NCBI GenBank assembly: GCA_964503595.1
Contig: CAZDAM010000104.1
Span: forward strand, 1 to 11,608
Direction of reading: 5' to 3'
DNA: 11,608 nucleotides
From: CAZDAM01 sp964503595
Lineage (GTDB): Bacteria > Muiribacteriota > UBA6191
In this document: one piece after another, positions 1 through 5,850 of the stretch
Layout of the letters: the number at the start of each line of letters is the position of its first letter
How positions within the stretch are numbered: the stretch's first letter is position 1
Position numbers and translations under genes: made by a program
Notes under the pieces: generated by a model
Databases searched by the model: none
What the model was told of the DNA's origin: nothing
Seen by the model: only the letters and a program-made list of their open reading frames with translations

Positions 1-850
1 GGGAACCACCATAGGCTGCCACCGGCATACCACCACCAATCACCTTGCCCAGGCAGATCAGATCCGGCTTGACTCCGAAACGCTCAACAGCGCCCCCTCT
101 TGCTACACGAAAACCGCTCATGACTTCATCAAAAACCAGAAGAGCACCAAATTCATCACATAGGGCCCGAAGACCTTCAAGCCAGCCTTTCTGGGGAAGC
201 AGCACTCCCATATTCCCCGGAACTGGCTCCACAATCACCGCAGCAATTTTCTGAGGGTGGCTGGCAAACTGCTGACGTACACTTTCCAGATCATTGTATT
301 CCGCAATCAGAGTCGTGGCCGCAATATCCCCGGGAACTCCGGCCGAATCCGGAGATGCATGAGTCAGGGCTCCTGAGCCTGCCTTTACCAGAAGACTGTC
401 CACATGCCCGTGATAACAGCCATTCATTTTCACAATCAAATCGCGGCCCGTCGCTCCGCGGGCCAGACGAATGGCACTCATGCAGCTTTCCGTACCGGAA
501 GACACGAAACGAATCTTTTCCATCAGAGGGTAAAACTTCTGAACCTGATGCGCAAGGAGGGTCTCAAGCTCAGTCGGAGCACCAAAACCAAGCGCCTTTT
601 CAACCTGCTCATGCACAGCCTTGATGACAGCTTCATCTCCATGCCCCAGAATCATGGGGCCCCAACTCAGGACATAATCCAGCCACTGATTGCCATCCTC
701 GTCCTGCAGGTAAACACCCTTGCCGGAATGCATAAAAGGTGGCGGGACATCCATTCCCCGAAAGGAGCGTACCGGACTGTTGACACCGCCGACGAGGACA
801 CTTCTGGCCTGTTCGTAAAGTTTTTGGCTTTTCTTGAAATTTACTGTCAT
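1..850 (-). CDS. hemL: Glutamate-1-semialdehyde 2,1-aminomutase, partial (C-terminus beyond the window)
   Basis: PLP enzyme that converts glutamate-1-semialdehyde to 5-aminolevulinate, the last step of the C5 route to haem and other tetrapyrroles; cytosolic. Translating the minus strand from ATG 848-850 gives 283 codons with no stop. Visible family features are the N-terminal GGVNSPVR segment, the PLP-phosphate region SSGTESCMSAIRLARG, the YHGHVDS segment, the cofactor-binding FDEVMSGFR and the Schiff-base lysine in LGKVIGGGMP (codon 44-46, residue 269; E. coli HemL uses Lys265). The family is about 425 residues long, so roughly 140 C-terminal residues lie off the left edge. The start is fixed by the family N-terminus and by an ATGA overlap with the upstream membrane-protein gene, which suggests translational coupling. 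Nothing in the visible part looks damaged. HemL implies glutamyl-tRNA-derived haem synthesis in this organism. Confidence 0.96.
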   Translation of the reverse strand, partial: MTVNFKKSQKLYEQARSVLVGGVNSPVRSFRGMDVPPPFMHSGKGVYLQDEDGNQWLDYVLSWGPMILGHGDEAVIKAVHEQVEKALGFGAPTELETLLAHQVQKFYPLMEKIRFVSSGTESCMSAIRLARGATGRDLIVKMNGCYHGHVDSLLVKAGSGALTHASPDSAGVPGDIAATTLIAEYNDLESVRQQFASHPQKIAAVIVEPVPGNMGVLLPQKGWLEGLRALCDEFGALLVFDEVMSGFRVARGGAVERFGVKPDLICLGKVIGGGMPVAAYGGS

Positions 851-1140
851 CGGATTAAACCCATCCCCCACCACAAGAAAGCGGCTACAAGCAAAGCCTC
901 CATTCGGAGCTGCCCCTTCAGCGCAGAGGATTCAGCCAGGAGTCTCGGCTCGGACTGAAAAAGATACAAGGCATATTCAAGCTGGTTCATACCCTTATTC
1001 AGCCAGATAAAAACCGCCAGAACAGAACAGAGGATAGCGGAAGCAATCAGAATTTGAAAATACTTTTTCCTCAGAATCCCCAGTCCCGGTGGTAGTACAA
1101 TCCAGAGGCCGGACAAGGCCAGAAACTTCAGGAATTTCAT
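847..1140 (-). CDS. Small membrane protein of unknown function, upstream of and overlapping hemL
   Basis: A 97-residue protein that I do not recognise. Hydrophobic stretches lie at about residues 6-23, 28-47 and 81-96, separated by a basic RKK turn (residues 24-26) and a polar, charged segment at about 52-80. This suggests two or three membrane spans, with the first possibly acting as a signal anchor. Its TGA stop (847-849) overlaps the hemL ATG (848-850), a classic translational-coupling arrangement; that, together with the clean hydrophobic pattern, is the main reason for accepting so short an ORF. No strong Shine-Dalgarno sequence is visible before the ATG at 1138-1140. There is no motif pointing to a haem-related reaction, so any role in haem synthesis rests on the overlap alone. 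It is divergent from the flgE-like gene. Confidence 0.7.
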   Translation of the reverse strand: MKFLKFLALSGLWIVLPPGLGILRKKYFQILIASAILCSVLAVFIWLNKGMNQLEYALYLFQSEPRLLAESSALKGQLRMEALLVAAFLWWGMGLIR

Positions 1141-1182
1141 CGATAAATTCTATCATCCAGGCGAACTGAAATCTGCAACTTC

Positions 1183-1210
1183 TAAGGAAGTTCTCAACAA
1201 GTGTCGATAA
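1183..1210 (+). promoter_or_regulatory. Putative sigma28 (FliA)-type promoter for the flgE-like gene
   Basis: TAAG at 1183-1186 and GTCGATAA at 1203-1210 are separated by 16 bases. The flagellar sigma28 consensus is TAAA, about 15 bases, then GCCGATAA, so 10 of the 12 consensus positions match with near-optimal spacing. Transcription would begin at about 1217, leaving a leader of about 30 bases before the ATG at 1246. This rules out the GTG at 1201 as the start and makes the ATG at 1216 unlikely. The position upstream of a flagellar gene supports the call, but it is a visual match only. Confidence 0.45.
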
Positions 1211-1249
1211 CCAGAATGGAGAAAACCAAACGTGGGAGAACCAGAATGG
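1209..1249 (+). repeat. 11-bp direct repeat spanning two in-frame ATGs of flgE
   Basis: AACCAGAATGG occurs at 1209-1219 and again at 1239-1249, exactly 30 bases apart. Each copy contains an ATG (1216 and 1246) in the same reading frame. Only the second copy is preceded by a purine-rich Shine-Dalgarno-like GGGAGA (1234-1239). This is probably a small local duplication in the leader; no function is claimed. Confidence 0.6.
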
Positions 1250-3048
1250 CCCTTGAAAGAGCTATTTATACCGGGGCGTACAGCGTCAAAAATTTTCAGA
1301 CCAAGCTGGATGTACATGGCAATAATATTTCCAATATCTCCACAATTGGCTTCAAGCGCTCCACAGCAAAAACCATAGAGTCTTTTCAGGAGCAGCTTCA
1401 AAATGCCGTAGAAACGAATGGAGCCCTGTCCCAGATCAACTCCTCCGAATTGGGTTACGGGCAGAGTCAGATCTTGATCGATATCGATGCCCGCAACGGT
1501 ATCCTGCAGGAAACAGGTCGACCTCTGGATCTCGCGATTCAGGGGGATGGTTATTTCATGGTGGAAGTCAATGAAGATCGCCTTTATACACGTGACGGCA
1601 ATTTCGATCTGGATCGGGACAATAATGTGACAATGCCCCATAACGGGGCCTATGTTTTAGGCTGGATCGGGACTCTGAACCCGGATGGAACCACCACCGT
1701 GGATCCGGGCCGGACACCGGAACGTCTGCAGCTGGATAGCTTGAGTTTTCTTCCGGCAAAGACTTCATCCTTCATCGACTACTCCTCCAATCTCAATACC
1801 GAATCCACGGGAAGAAACATGACCCTGAAACGGGATCGCGAACGCCTGGAAGATGCCAACCGCAACAATGTGGATATTGAGAGCCGCTGGAACCGGACCA
1901 GTGACAACTCCTGGACTCTGACCAAGAAGCTGAACGGTGAAGAGCTTTTCGCCGTGGATGCCACAATCGATGTTCTGGGGAATATAACGGCCCTAAGCAC
2001 CCGCCCTCTTCAGGAAGGTCTGGAAATCACTTCAGATCCAGAAACCGGAGCCCCGTTAAGGATTGAAACAACCTATACATCTCCAACAGAGGATGAACCC
2101 GACTTCAGAATGCCCATGACTTTTGAATTTGACAATGCATCCATTCTTTCGGAAACAGGAAGTCAATGGAAAATCACCGCCAGACTGGCTGATTTCGAAG
2201 ACCCCGGATATCAGCAGGCTACCGCGATTGATTTCACAAGCAATTACGATATCGGCACCCTCCATGACACCATGATTCAGGTTGTCGACTCTGCCGGCAA
2301 TACCCACGACCTGAGTACACGTTTCGAAAAAATAGCCTCTACCGATACCGAATTTGAATATCGGCTGGGCCTTCCCAATGACAACCCCTATATTCAGGCC
2401 TACTTCACAGCCAATGGTATCGATCCTCAAACGTCTTCCACAACGGCTTTGGAAAGGGCAAATGATGCTGTTTTCGGTCAAAGCCGGCACGGCAGGCTGG
2501 CCTTTACCGACAAAGGACTTCTGGATCCAAGTCGATCCACTATCCCGAATCTGAATGGAACACTGGTCCAGGAAGGAGAAACCCCTGTCAGCCTGAATCT
2601 GAGCCTTAACATGGATCTCATCACAGGGTTTGGGTCCCCCTTTTCCACCTCAGCGCGAAACCAGGATGGCTATGTTGCCGGAGAGCTGATTCGCTCCACG
2701 GTATCCTCGAATGGAGATGGCCGGATTGTGGGCAATTTCACCAACGGCGAGGAAAGGGTTCTGGGTCAGATTGGAATCGGAATCTTTCAGAATGCTTCCG
2801 GGCTTCTCAAAGCCGGGAACAATATGTTTCGTGCCGGTGACAACGCAGGAGTGGATCTTCTGACTTTCAATATCCCTTCCGAAGGTCGCCGGGGACTGAT
2901 CAAACCGGGTTTTCTGGAGCTTTCCAATGTGAATGTTCTGGAAGAATTCACCCAGCTCATCATTACCCAGAGATCCCTTCAGGCCAATTCCAAGGCAATT
3001 ACGGTCGCAGACCAGCTTTTGCAGACAGGGATCAATACCAAGCGATAA
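1246..3048 (+). CDS. flgE: FlgE-like flagellar hook protein, long form without cysteine
   Basis: Structural subunit of the flagellar hook (the universal joint), exported by the flagellar type III system. The 600-residue protein begins with the rod/hook N-terminal motif, with LDVHGNNISNISTIGFK at residues 21-37. It has a GDGYFMV motif in the D1 domain and a FlgE-type central strand VVDSAGNTHDL starting near residue 346. The C-terminus holds the family tail, with GFLELSNVNVLEEF and then QRSLQANSKAI in the last 46 residues. The ATG at 1246 is chosen because GGGAGA lies 6 bases upstream, it restores the family N-terminus, and a sigma28-like promoter sits just before it. It is longer than many FlgE proteins (about 400-460 residues), the extra length lying in the central variable region at about residues 150-500. 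No cysteine is present, although spirochaete FlgE normally uses one for a lysinoalanine cross-link. It could be a FlgE paralogue rather than the main hook subunit. Confidence 0.85.
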   Translation: MALERAIYTGAYSVKNFQTKLDVHGNNISNISTIGFKRSTAKTIESFQEQLQNAVETNGALSQINSSELGYGQSQILIDIDARNGILQETGRPLDLAIQGDGYFMVEVNEDRLYTRDGNFDLDRDNNVTMPHNGAYVLGWIGTLNPDGTTTVDPGRTPERLQLDSLSFLPAKTSSFIDYSSNLNTESTGRNMTLKRDRERLEDANRNNVDIESRWNRTSDNSWTLTKKLNGEELFAVDATIDVLGNITALSTRPLQEGLEITSDPETGAPLRIETTYTSPTEDEPDFRMPMTFEFDNASILSETGSQWKITARLADFEDPGYQQATAIDFTSNYDIGTLHDTMIQVVDSAGNTHDLSTRFEKIASTDTEFEYRLGLPNDNPYIQAYFTANGIDPQTSSTTALERANDAVFGQSRHGRLAFTDKGLLDPSRSTIPNLNGTLVQEGETPVSLNLSLNMDLITGFGSPFSTSARNQDGYVAGELIRSTVSSNGDGRIVGNFTNGEERVLGQIGIGIFQNASGLLKAGNNMFRAGDNAGVDLLTFNIPSEGRRGLIKPGFLELSNVNVLEEFTQLIITQRSLQANSKAITVADQLLQTGINTKR

Positions 3049-3053
3049 CAGGC

Positions 3054-3743
3054 CTATAGCCCTCTGACCATCAGGTGATCGGGCACAAAGCCCTCCCGTC
3101 CGTCTTCCAGGCGAATCCGGGTCCACCCTTGGGATTTGACAGATAAAACCTCCAGATTTTCTCCGGCGGCCACCCTTCCAAGTCCTGATGCCTGAAGACT
3201 CGCCCTGCTGCGAAGTTCCACGGATTCGAGCAAAGTCGGCTGAACCCTGGTTGACCATAGCACCCAGCACCCCAGAATCCAGGCCAGTAAAGCCGAGAGC
3301 CCCCCTGTTGCCGGCATTCGCCAGAGGAAGCAAACGACAGATCCAATCCCAGCAAAAAGGGAAAACAGAGCCAGCCAGGGCAGATGTCCCTGAGGGCTCA
3401 GGCGATCCTCTTCCACCATCTGCCGCCCTAAAAGTACAACTCTTGATGAAGCCGGATAACGCTGATGCAAAAGACTCAGAGACATTCGGATCCATTCGGT
3501 TTTTCTGGCCTCATGCAGGGTTTTCAGAAATCTGCGAAAAAACAGGTCTTCTTCAGCCGGACTCAGACGGGAAGACTCCCGAAGAATCTTCTGGAACTCT
3601 GCCCGGTTTTCCGGGACACTGGAGGGGTCCCAGGTAAAACCAGTCCCGGAAAACGAAAAGAAAAGAAAAATGCTGAAGAGATATATTTTCAGCGTTTGCG
3701 GCTTGCGGCTGCAGCCTGCTCTCTCTGCTTGGCAAAAATCCAT
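3054..3743 (-). CDS. Membrane protein with C-terminal SH3-like domain
   Basis: Unnamed protein of 229 residues from the ATG at 3743. Order of parts: an N-terminal hydrophobic segment at residues 19-36, probably a signal peptide or anchor; a charged helical region at about 42-118 that could hold degenerate TPR-like helices; two membrane spans at about 121-141 and 147-164; and an SH3-like tail at about 174-229 with the typical LEVL, GWTRIRLEDGREGFVP pattern. The layout resembles the C-terminal half of BatE-type aerotolerance proteins, but that is only similarity of architecture. The start is uncertain: ATG 3743 overlaps the PilZ gene by 55 bases and puts 18 polar residues before the signal. A CTG at 3690-3692, overlapping the PilZ TGA, would give a 212-residue protein with a cleaner signal. 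Downstream of pilZ on the same strand, so probably co-transcribed. It converges with flgE, leaving only 5 bases between the stops. Confidence 0.72.
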   Translation of the reverse strand: MDFCQAERAGCSRKPQTLKIYLFSIFLFFSFSGTGFTWDPSSVPENRAEFQKILRESSRLSPAEEDLFFRRFLKTLHEARKTEWIRMSLSLLHQRYPASSRVVLLGRQMVEEDRLSPQGHLPWLALFSLFAGIGSVVCFLWRMPATGGLSALLAWILGCWVLWSTRVQPTLLESVELRSRASLQASGLGRVAAGENLEVLSVKSQGWTRIRLEDGREGFVPDHLMVRGL

Positions 3744-4411
3744 TCTACCAGTTTATCCTCGGTATCCTTGCTGACATTTGAAAAATTCAGAGCCATTCCC
3801 TGAACCTTGGGCTCCTTACTCGTCAGTTCTTTCAGAACAACAACCTTGCAGGGAATAATCGTTTCCAGTTTAACCCCAACCTCATTCAGATACAAAAACA
3901 GGTAGATATCACTGTTCCGAAAATAGACTTTTTCCTTGGTCATCAAAAAACATCCGCCCCGGGACACATCTCCCAGAACCCCGGTAAAGTAGGTCCCCTC
4001 TTCAAAGACTCCACTTTCATTGATCTGATCTCCATAGTAGGCTTTCAAAGCGCACTTTACCCTGACATCCTGGCGCATCTGTTTCTTGGCAAAATCATCC
4101 GGCCAGGAACAGTAGAGGATCGAAGGAGTTTTGGGGTCATCCGAGATGTTCACCCGGCGGACTTTGGCATAGAAAAGCAGTTGCTGGCCTGTCGACAGGG
4201 TTCCGTTGACATCCAGCTTGTCTGTTGCACTGACATCCGGAACCATGCCCTTGACCCTGCCCATTGTAAATTCAATCGTCTTATCGTCAATAAACTTGAT
4301 TTTGGAGGGGAAAGAGACATCATCCCTTCCTACAACCGTGAGTTTAGCCGATTCAAATTTTGTCTTGCACAGCTTAAAAAACTCGTCTTTTCTACGCTCA
4401 TCCATACCCAT
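3689..4411 (-). CDS. PilZ-domain protein with YcgR-like N-terminal domain (c-di-GMP receptor candidate)
   Basis: Predicted cytosolic c-di-GMP-binding protein of 240 residues. The N-terminal half (about 20-105) has the split-barrel character of YcgR-like proteins, with LLFYAKVRRV and a hydrophobic strand leading into the linker. The C-terminal PilZ domain keeps both ligand-binding motifs: RQDVR (RxxxR, residues 113-117) and DVSRGG (D/NxSxxG, residues 148-153). The GMALNFSNVS strand and the closing helix match the usual PilZ end. YcgR-type proteins act as flagellar brakes or regulators of adhesion when c-di-GMP rises. With flgE and fapA nearby, a motility role is plausible but inferred. The start ATG (4409-4411) has GGAGGGG 8 bases upstream; a second in-frame ATG is two codons later. 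It is followed by the overlapping SH3-like gene and is divergent from the diadenylate cyclase gene. Confidence 0.88.
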   Translation of the reverse strand: MGMDERRKDEFFKLCKTKFESAKLTVVGRDDVSFPSKIKFIDDKTIEFTMGRVKGMVPDVSATDKLDVNGTLSTGQQLLFYAKVRRVNISDDPKTPSILYCSWPDDFAKKQMRQDVRVKCALKAYYGDQINESGVFEEGTYFTGVLGDVSRGGCFLMTKEKVYFRNSDIYLFLYLNEVGVKLETIIPCKVVVLKELTSKEPKVQGMALNFSNVSKDTEDKLVEWIFAKQREQAAAASRKR

Positions 4412-4473
4412 AAGTGCAGCCCCTCCATACGAGAATCTTGCTGGAAACCCTTCTGCCGTCCTATCCTTGTTCT

Positions 4474-4503
4474 AGTATTCGTCAGTCACAGGCAAAATCT
4501 CAA
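4474..4503 (-). promoter_or_regulatory. Possible sigma70-type promoter for the pilZ gene
   Basis: Read on the minus strand, TTGAGA (4498-4503; 5 of 6 match to TTGACA) and AATACT (4474-4479; 4 of 6 match to TATAAT) are 18 bases apart, which would give a leader of about 55 bases before the pilZ ATG. For the divergent gene, only a weak TTGCTG (4438-4443) and TATCCT (4462-4467) pair is visible on the plus strand. The whole intergenic region is 93 bases (4412-4504), so both promoters would have to overlap. Confidence 0.25.
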
Positions 4504-4504
4504 G

Positions 4505-5419
4505 ATGCAACCATCCCTCGCCAGCAAGTTTCGTCGCAAGCAGATCAACTCCCTTTTTTTAGGCAGTCTTTTGGATTTTGCCAACGAACTCAAACCGGAT
4601 TTGGTTGTCATCTGCTCCAACGCCCCTCTTGAAATGGAAAAACTCGAGGAACTCAACTCCCGGCACCAGACTTTTCTGGTCGTCAGTGACGCCAATCGCT
4701 GCCTTGAACTTTTACAGGCCAACCAGACAGTTCACCACTATACCCGCCGCCAGGAGCTTCAGGATGATGTAATCCGTGACATCCTGATGCATCTGCTATC
4801 GGCAAAAAAAATCACCGAGAGCTCCAATCTTCTGTTTCTATACGGCCGCAACGACTGGGATTATTTTTCCCAGATTCTGATGCTTGAAGTTTCTACACTC
4901 CGGAATCTTTCCTGGCTTCGCTCCCTGGCCGAGCTGGAACACATTGCACCGCTGGAAATTCTGGAAACCGTGCTGGAAATGGCTCTTGAACTGGGAGCTG
5001 AAGGCCGGGAAGGAAAGCCTGTTGGCACTATTCTGGTCTTAGGGGATCATCGCAACGTTCTGAAAAATACCCGCTCGCTGGTCCTGAACCCCTTCAAGGG
5101 ATATTCCCGTTCCCAAAGGGACATCATGGCCATTGAAACCCGGGACAGTATCAAGGAAATTGCCAAAATCGACGGTGCCATCATCATCTCTTCCTCCGGT
5201 ATTGTTCAGGCTGGAGGACAGTATCTGGACTTTCGGGCTGCCGATGTGGATCTGTCCCCAGGACTTGGTTCACGCCATGCCGCAGCGGCAGCTGCTTCAA
5301 AAGGCACAGAAAGCGTGGCCTTCGCCATCTCCGAATCGACCGGAATCGTACGGGTCTTTGCTGCCGGGAAGCTCTTTTTACAGATCAACCCCCGTCAGCA
5401 TTCCCTCTTACGAATCTAG
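4505..5419 (+). CDS. Diadenylate cyclase, DisA_N domain, archaeal DacZ-like
   Basis: Predicted c-di-AMP synthase: condenses two ATP to cyclic di-AMP. The 304-residue protein lacks the DNA-binding part of DisA and the membrane spans of CdaA. Its N-terminal half (about 1-165) is an alpha/beta domain with a DLVVICSNAP strand, like the domain that precedes the cyclase in archaeal DacZ proteins. The cyclase domain (about 172-296) shows VLGDHRNVL, LNPFKGYSR, the catalytic KIDGAIII (DGA at 223-225), LGSRHAAAAAA (RHA at 257-259) and SESTGIVRVFAAGKL. DisA has RHR where this protein has RHA; I recall alanine at this point in related archaeal-type proteins, so it need not mean inactivity. The ATG at 4505 is preferred because upstream codons do not look like family sequence; no good Shine-Dalgarno site is visible. 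It is divergent from the PilZ gene. Confidence 0.85.
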   Translation: MQPSLASKFRRKQINSLFLGSLLDFANELKPDLVVICSNAPLEMEKLEELNSRHQTFLVVSDANRCLELLQANQTVHHYTRRQELQDDVIRDILMHLLSAKKITESSNLLFLYGRNDWDYFSQILMLEVSTLRNLSWLRSLAELEHIAPLEILETVLEMALELGAEGREGKPVGTILVLGDHRNVLKNTRSLVLNPFKGYSRSQRDIMAIETRDSIKEIAKIDGAIIISSSGIVQAGGQYLDFRAADVDLSPGLGSRHAAAAAASKGTESVAFAISESTGIVRVFAAGKLFLQINPRQHSLLRI

Positions 5420-5491
5420 TTTTTTTTGCCCCTGACAGCGGGAATTTCATCATTCAGGTGGCTGCATCATCTCTTATGTAAAGAGGCTTGC

Positions 5492-5661
5492 TTTTGAAGC
5501 ATATCTCTCTCTTTCCGCACATAGCGTTCCGTTACAAAAACAAACAAAAACTTTTGTGACTTTTGCGTATCTTTGTCGGCCAGAGCCTCCTGATATAGTA
5601 GAAAAGTGCCAAATTCGGTGCTTTTTAATGCTATGTGCGGAATGCCAGATATCTCTCAAAA
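5492..5661. repeat. Long imperfect inverted repeat, MITE-like or large hairpin
   Basis: TTCCGCACATAGC (5513-5525) is exactly inverted as GCTATGTGCGGAA (5630-5642), 104 bases apart. The match continues outward imperfectly: ATATCT (5501-5506) against AGATAT (5647-5652) and TTTTGA (5492-5497) against TCAAAA (5656-5661). Weaker similarity may extend to about 5480 and 5675. The arrangement fits a small non-autonomous element with terminal inverted repeats of 30-48 bp, or a structured RNA or bidirectional terminator. No clear target-site duplication and no coding sequence were seen inside. Confidence 0.6.
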
Positions 5662-5696
5662 AAACGAGCTTTTTAAGCGACAAATCATGTCGTATG

Positions 5697-5716
5697 AAAA
5701 ATCTTCTTTCGGAAGA
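5697..5716 (-). terminator. Weak intrinsic terminator, probably for the fapA operon
   Basis: Read on the minus strand: TCTTC, loop CGAAA, GAAGA, then TTTTT. The stem is only 5 bp and AT-rich, so it may be inefficient. It lies about 135 bases beyond the fapA stop, the last gene of the minus-strand operon. Confidence 0.35.
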
Positions 5717-5850
5717 CAGATATATTCGAAGTTACCAATCGGGAATTAAATTAATACAATTCGCAAGATTTTCCCCAACAAACTCAGTCCCAAATGGACC
5801 CTTCTGCCAGATACACCTTCAAGAGAGTGATTTTATCTCACTACCAGAAA

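Larger units (their letters stand above)
5420..5850. other. AT-rich intergenic region between convergent genes
   Basis: 431 bases between the diadenylate cyclase stop and the fapA stop. Short ORFs on both strands here have no recognisable protein features. The visible structure is eight T immediately after the cyclase stop (5420-5427, without a clear stem before it), a long imperfect inverted repeat (about 5492-5661), a weak minus-strand terminator hairpin (5697-5716), and a 5-bp stem AGTGA/TCACT at 5826-5842 just downstream of fapA. The base composition is visibly more AT-rich than the flanking genes. Confidence 0.7.

Noticed and set aside
355..958. Two overlapping plus-strand ORFs of 89 and 184 codons
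   Set aside because: They are antisense shadows of hemL, whose minus-strand translation matches the family throughout.
1177..1192. Inverted repeat AACTTC-TAAG-GAAGTT as an operator
   Set aside because: Arms are only 6 bp and it overlaps the candidate sigma28 -35 element; too short to claim on its own.
1201..1248. GTG at 1201 or ATG at 1216 as the flgE start
   Set aside because: Both lie at or before the start of the predicted transcript and add residues absent from the hook-protein family; ATG 1246 has the Shine-Dalgarno-like GGGAGA.
2650..3495. 281-codon minus-strand ORF across the flgE end
   Set aside because: Low-complexity translation without family features, antisense to flgE and out of frame with the SH3-like gene.
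4181..4504. N-terminal extension of the diadenylate cyclase reading frame
   Set aside because: The extra codons run antisense through pilZ and its leader and do not resemble the family; the ATG at 4505 is better.
5420..5427. Eight T after the cyclase stop as an intrinsic terminator
   Set aside because: No convincing GC-rich stem immediately precedes it; the nearest inverted matches are short and on the wrong side of the T run.
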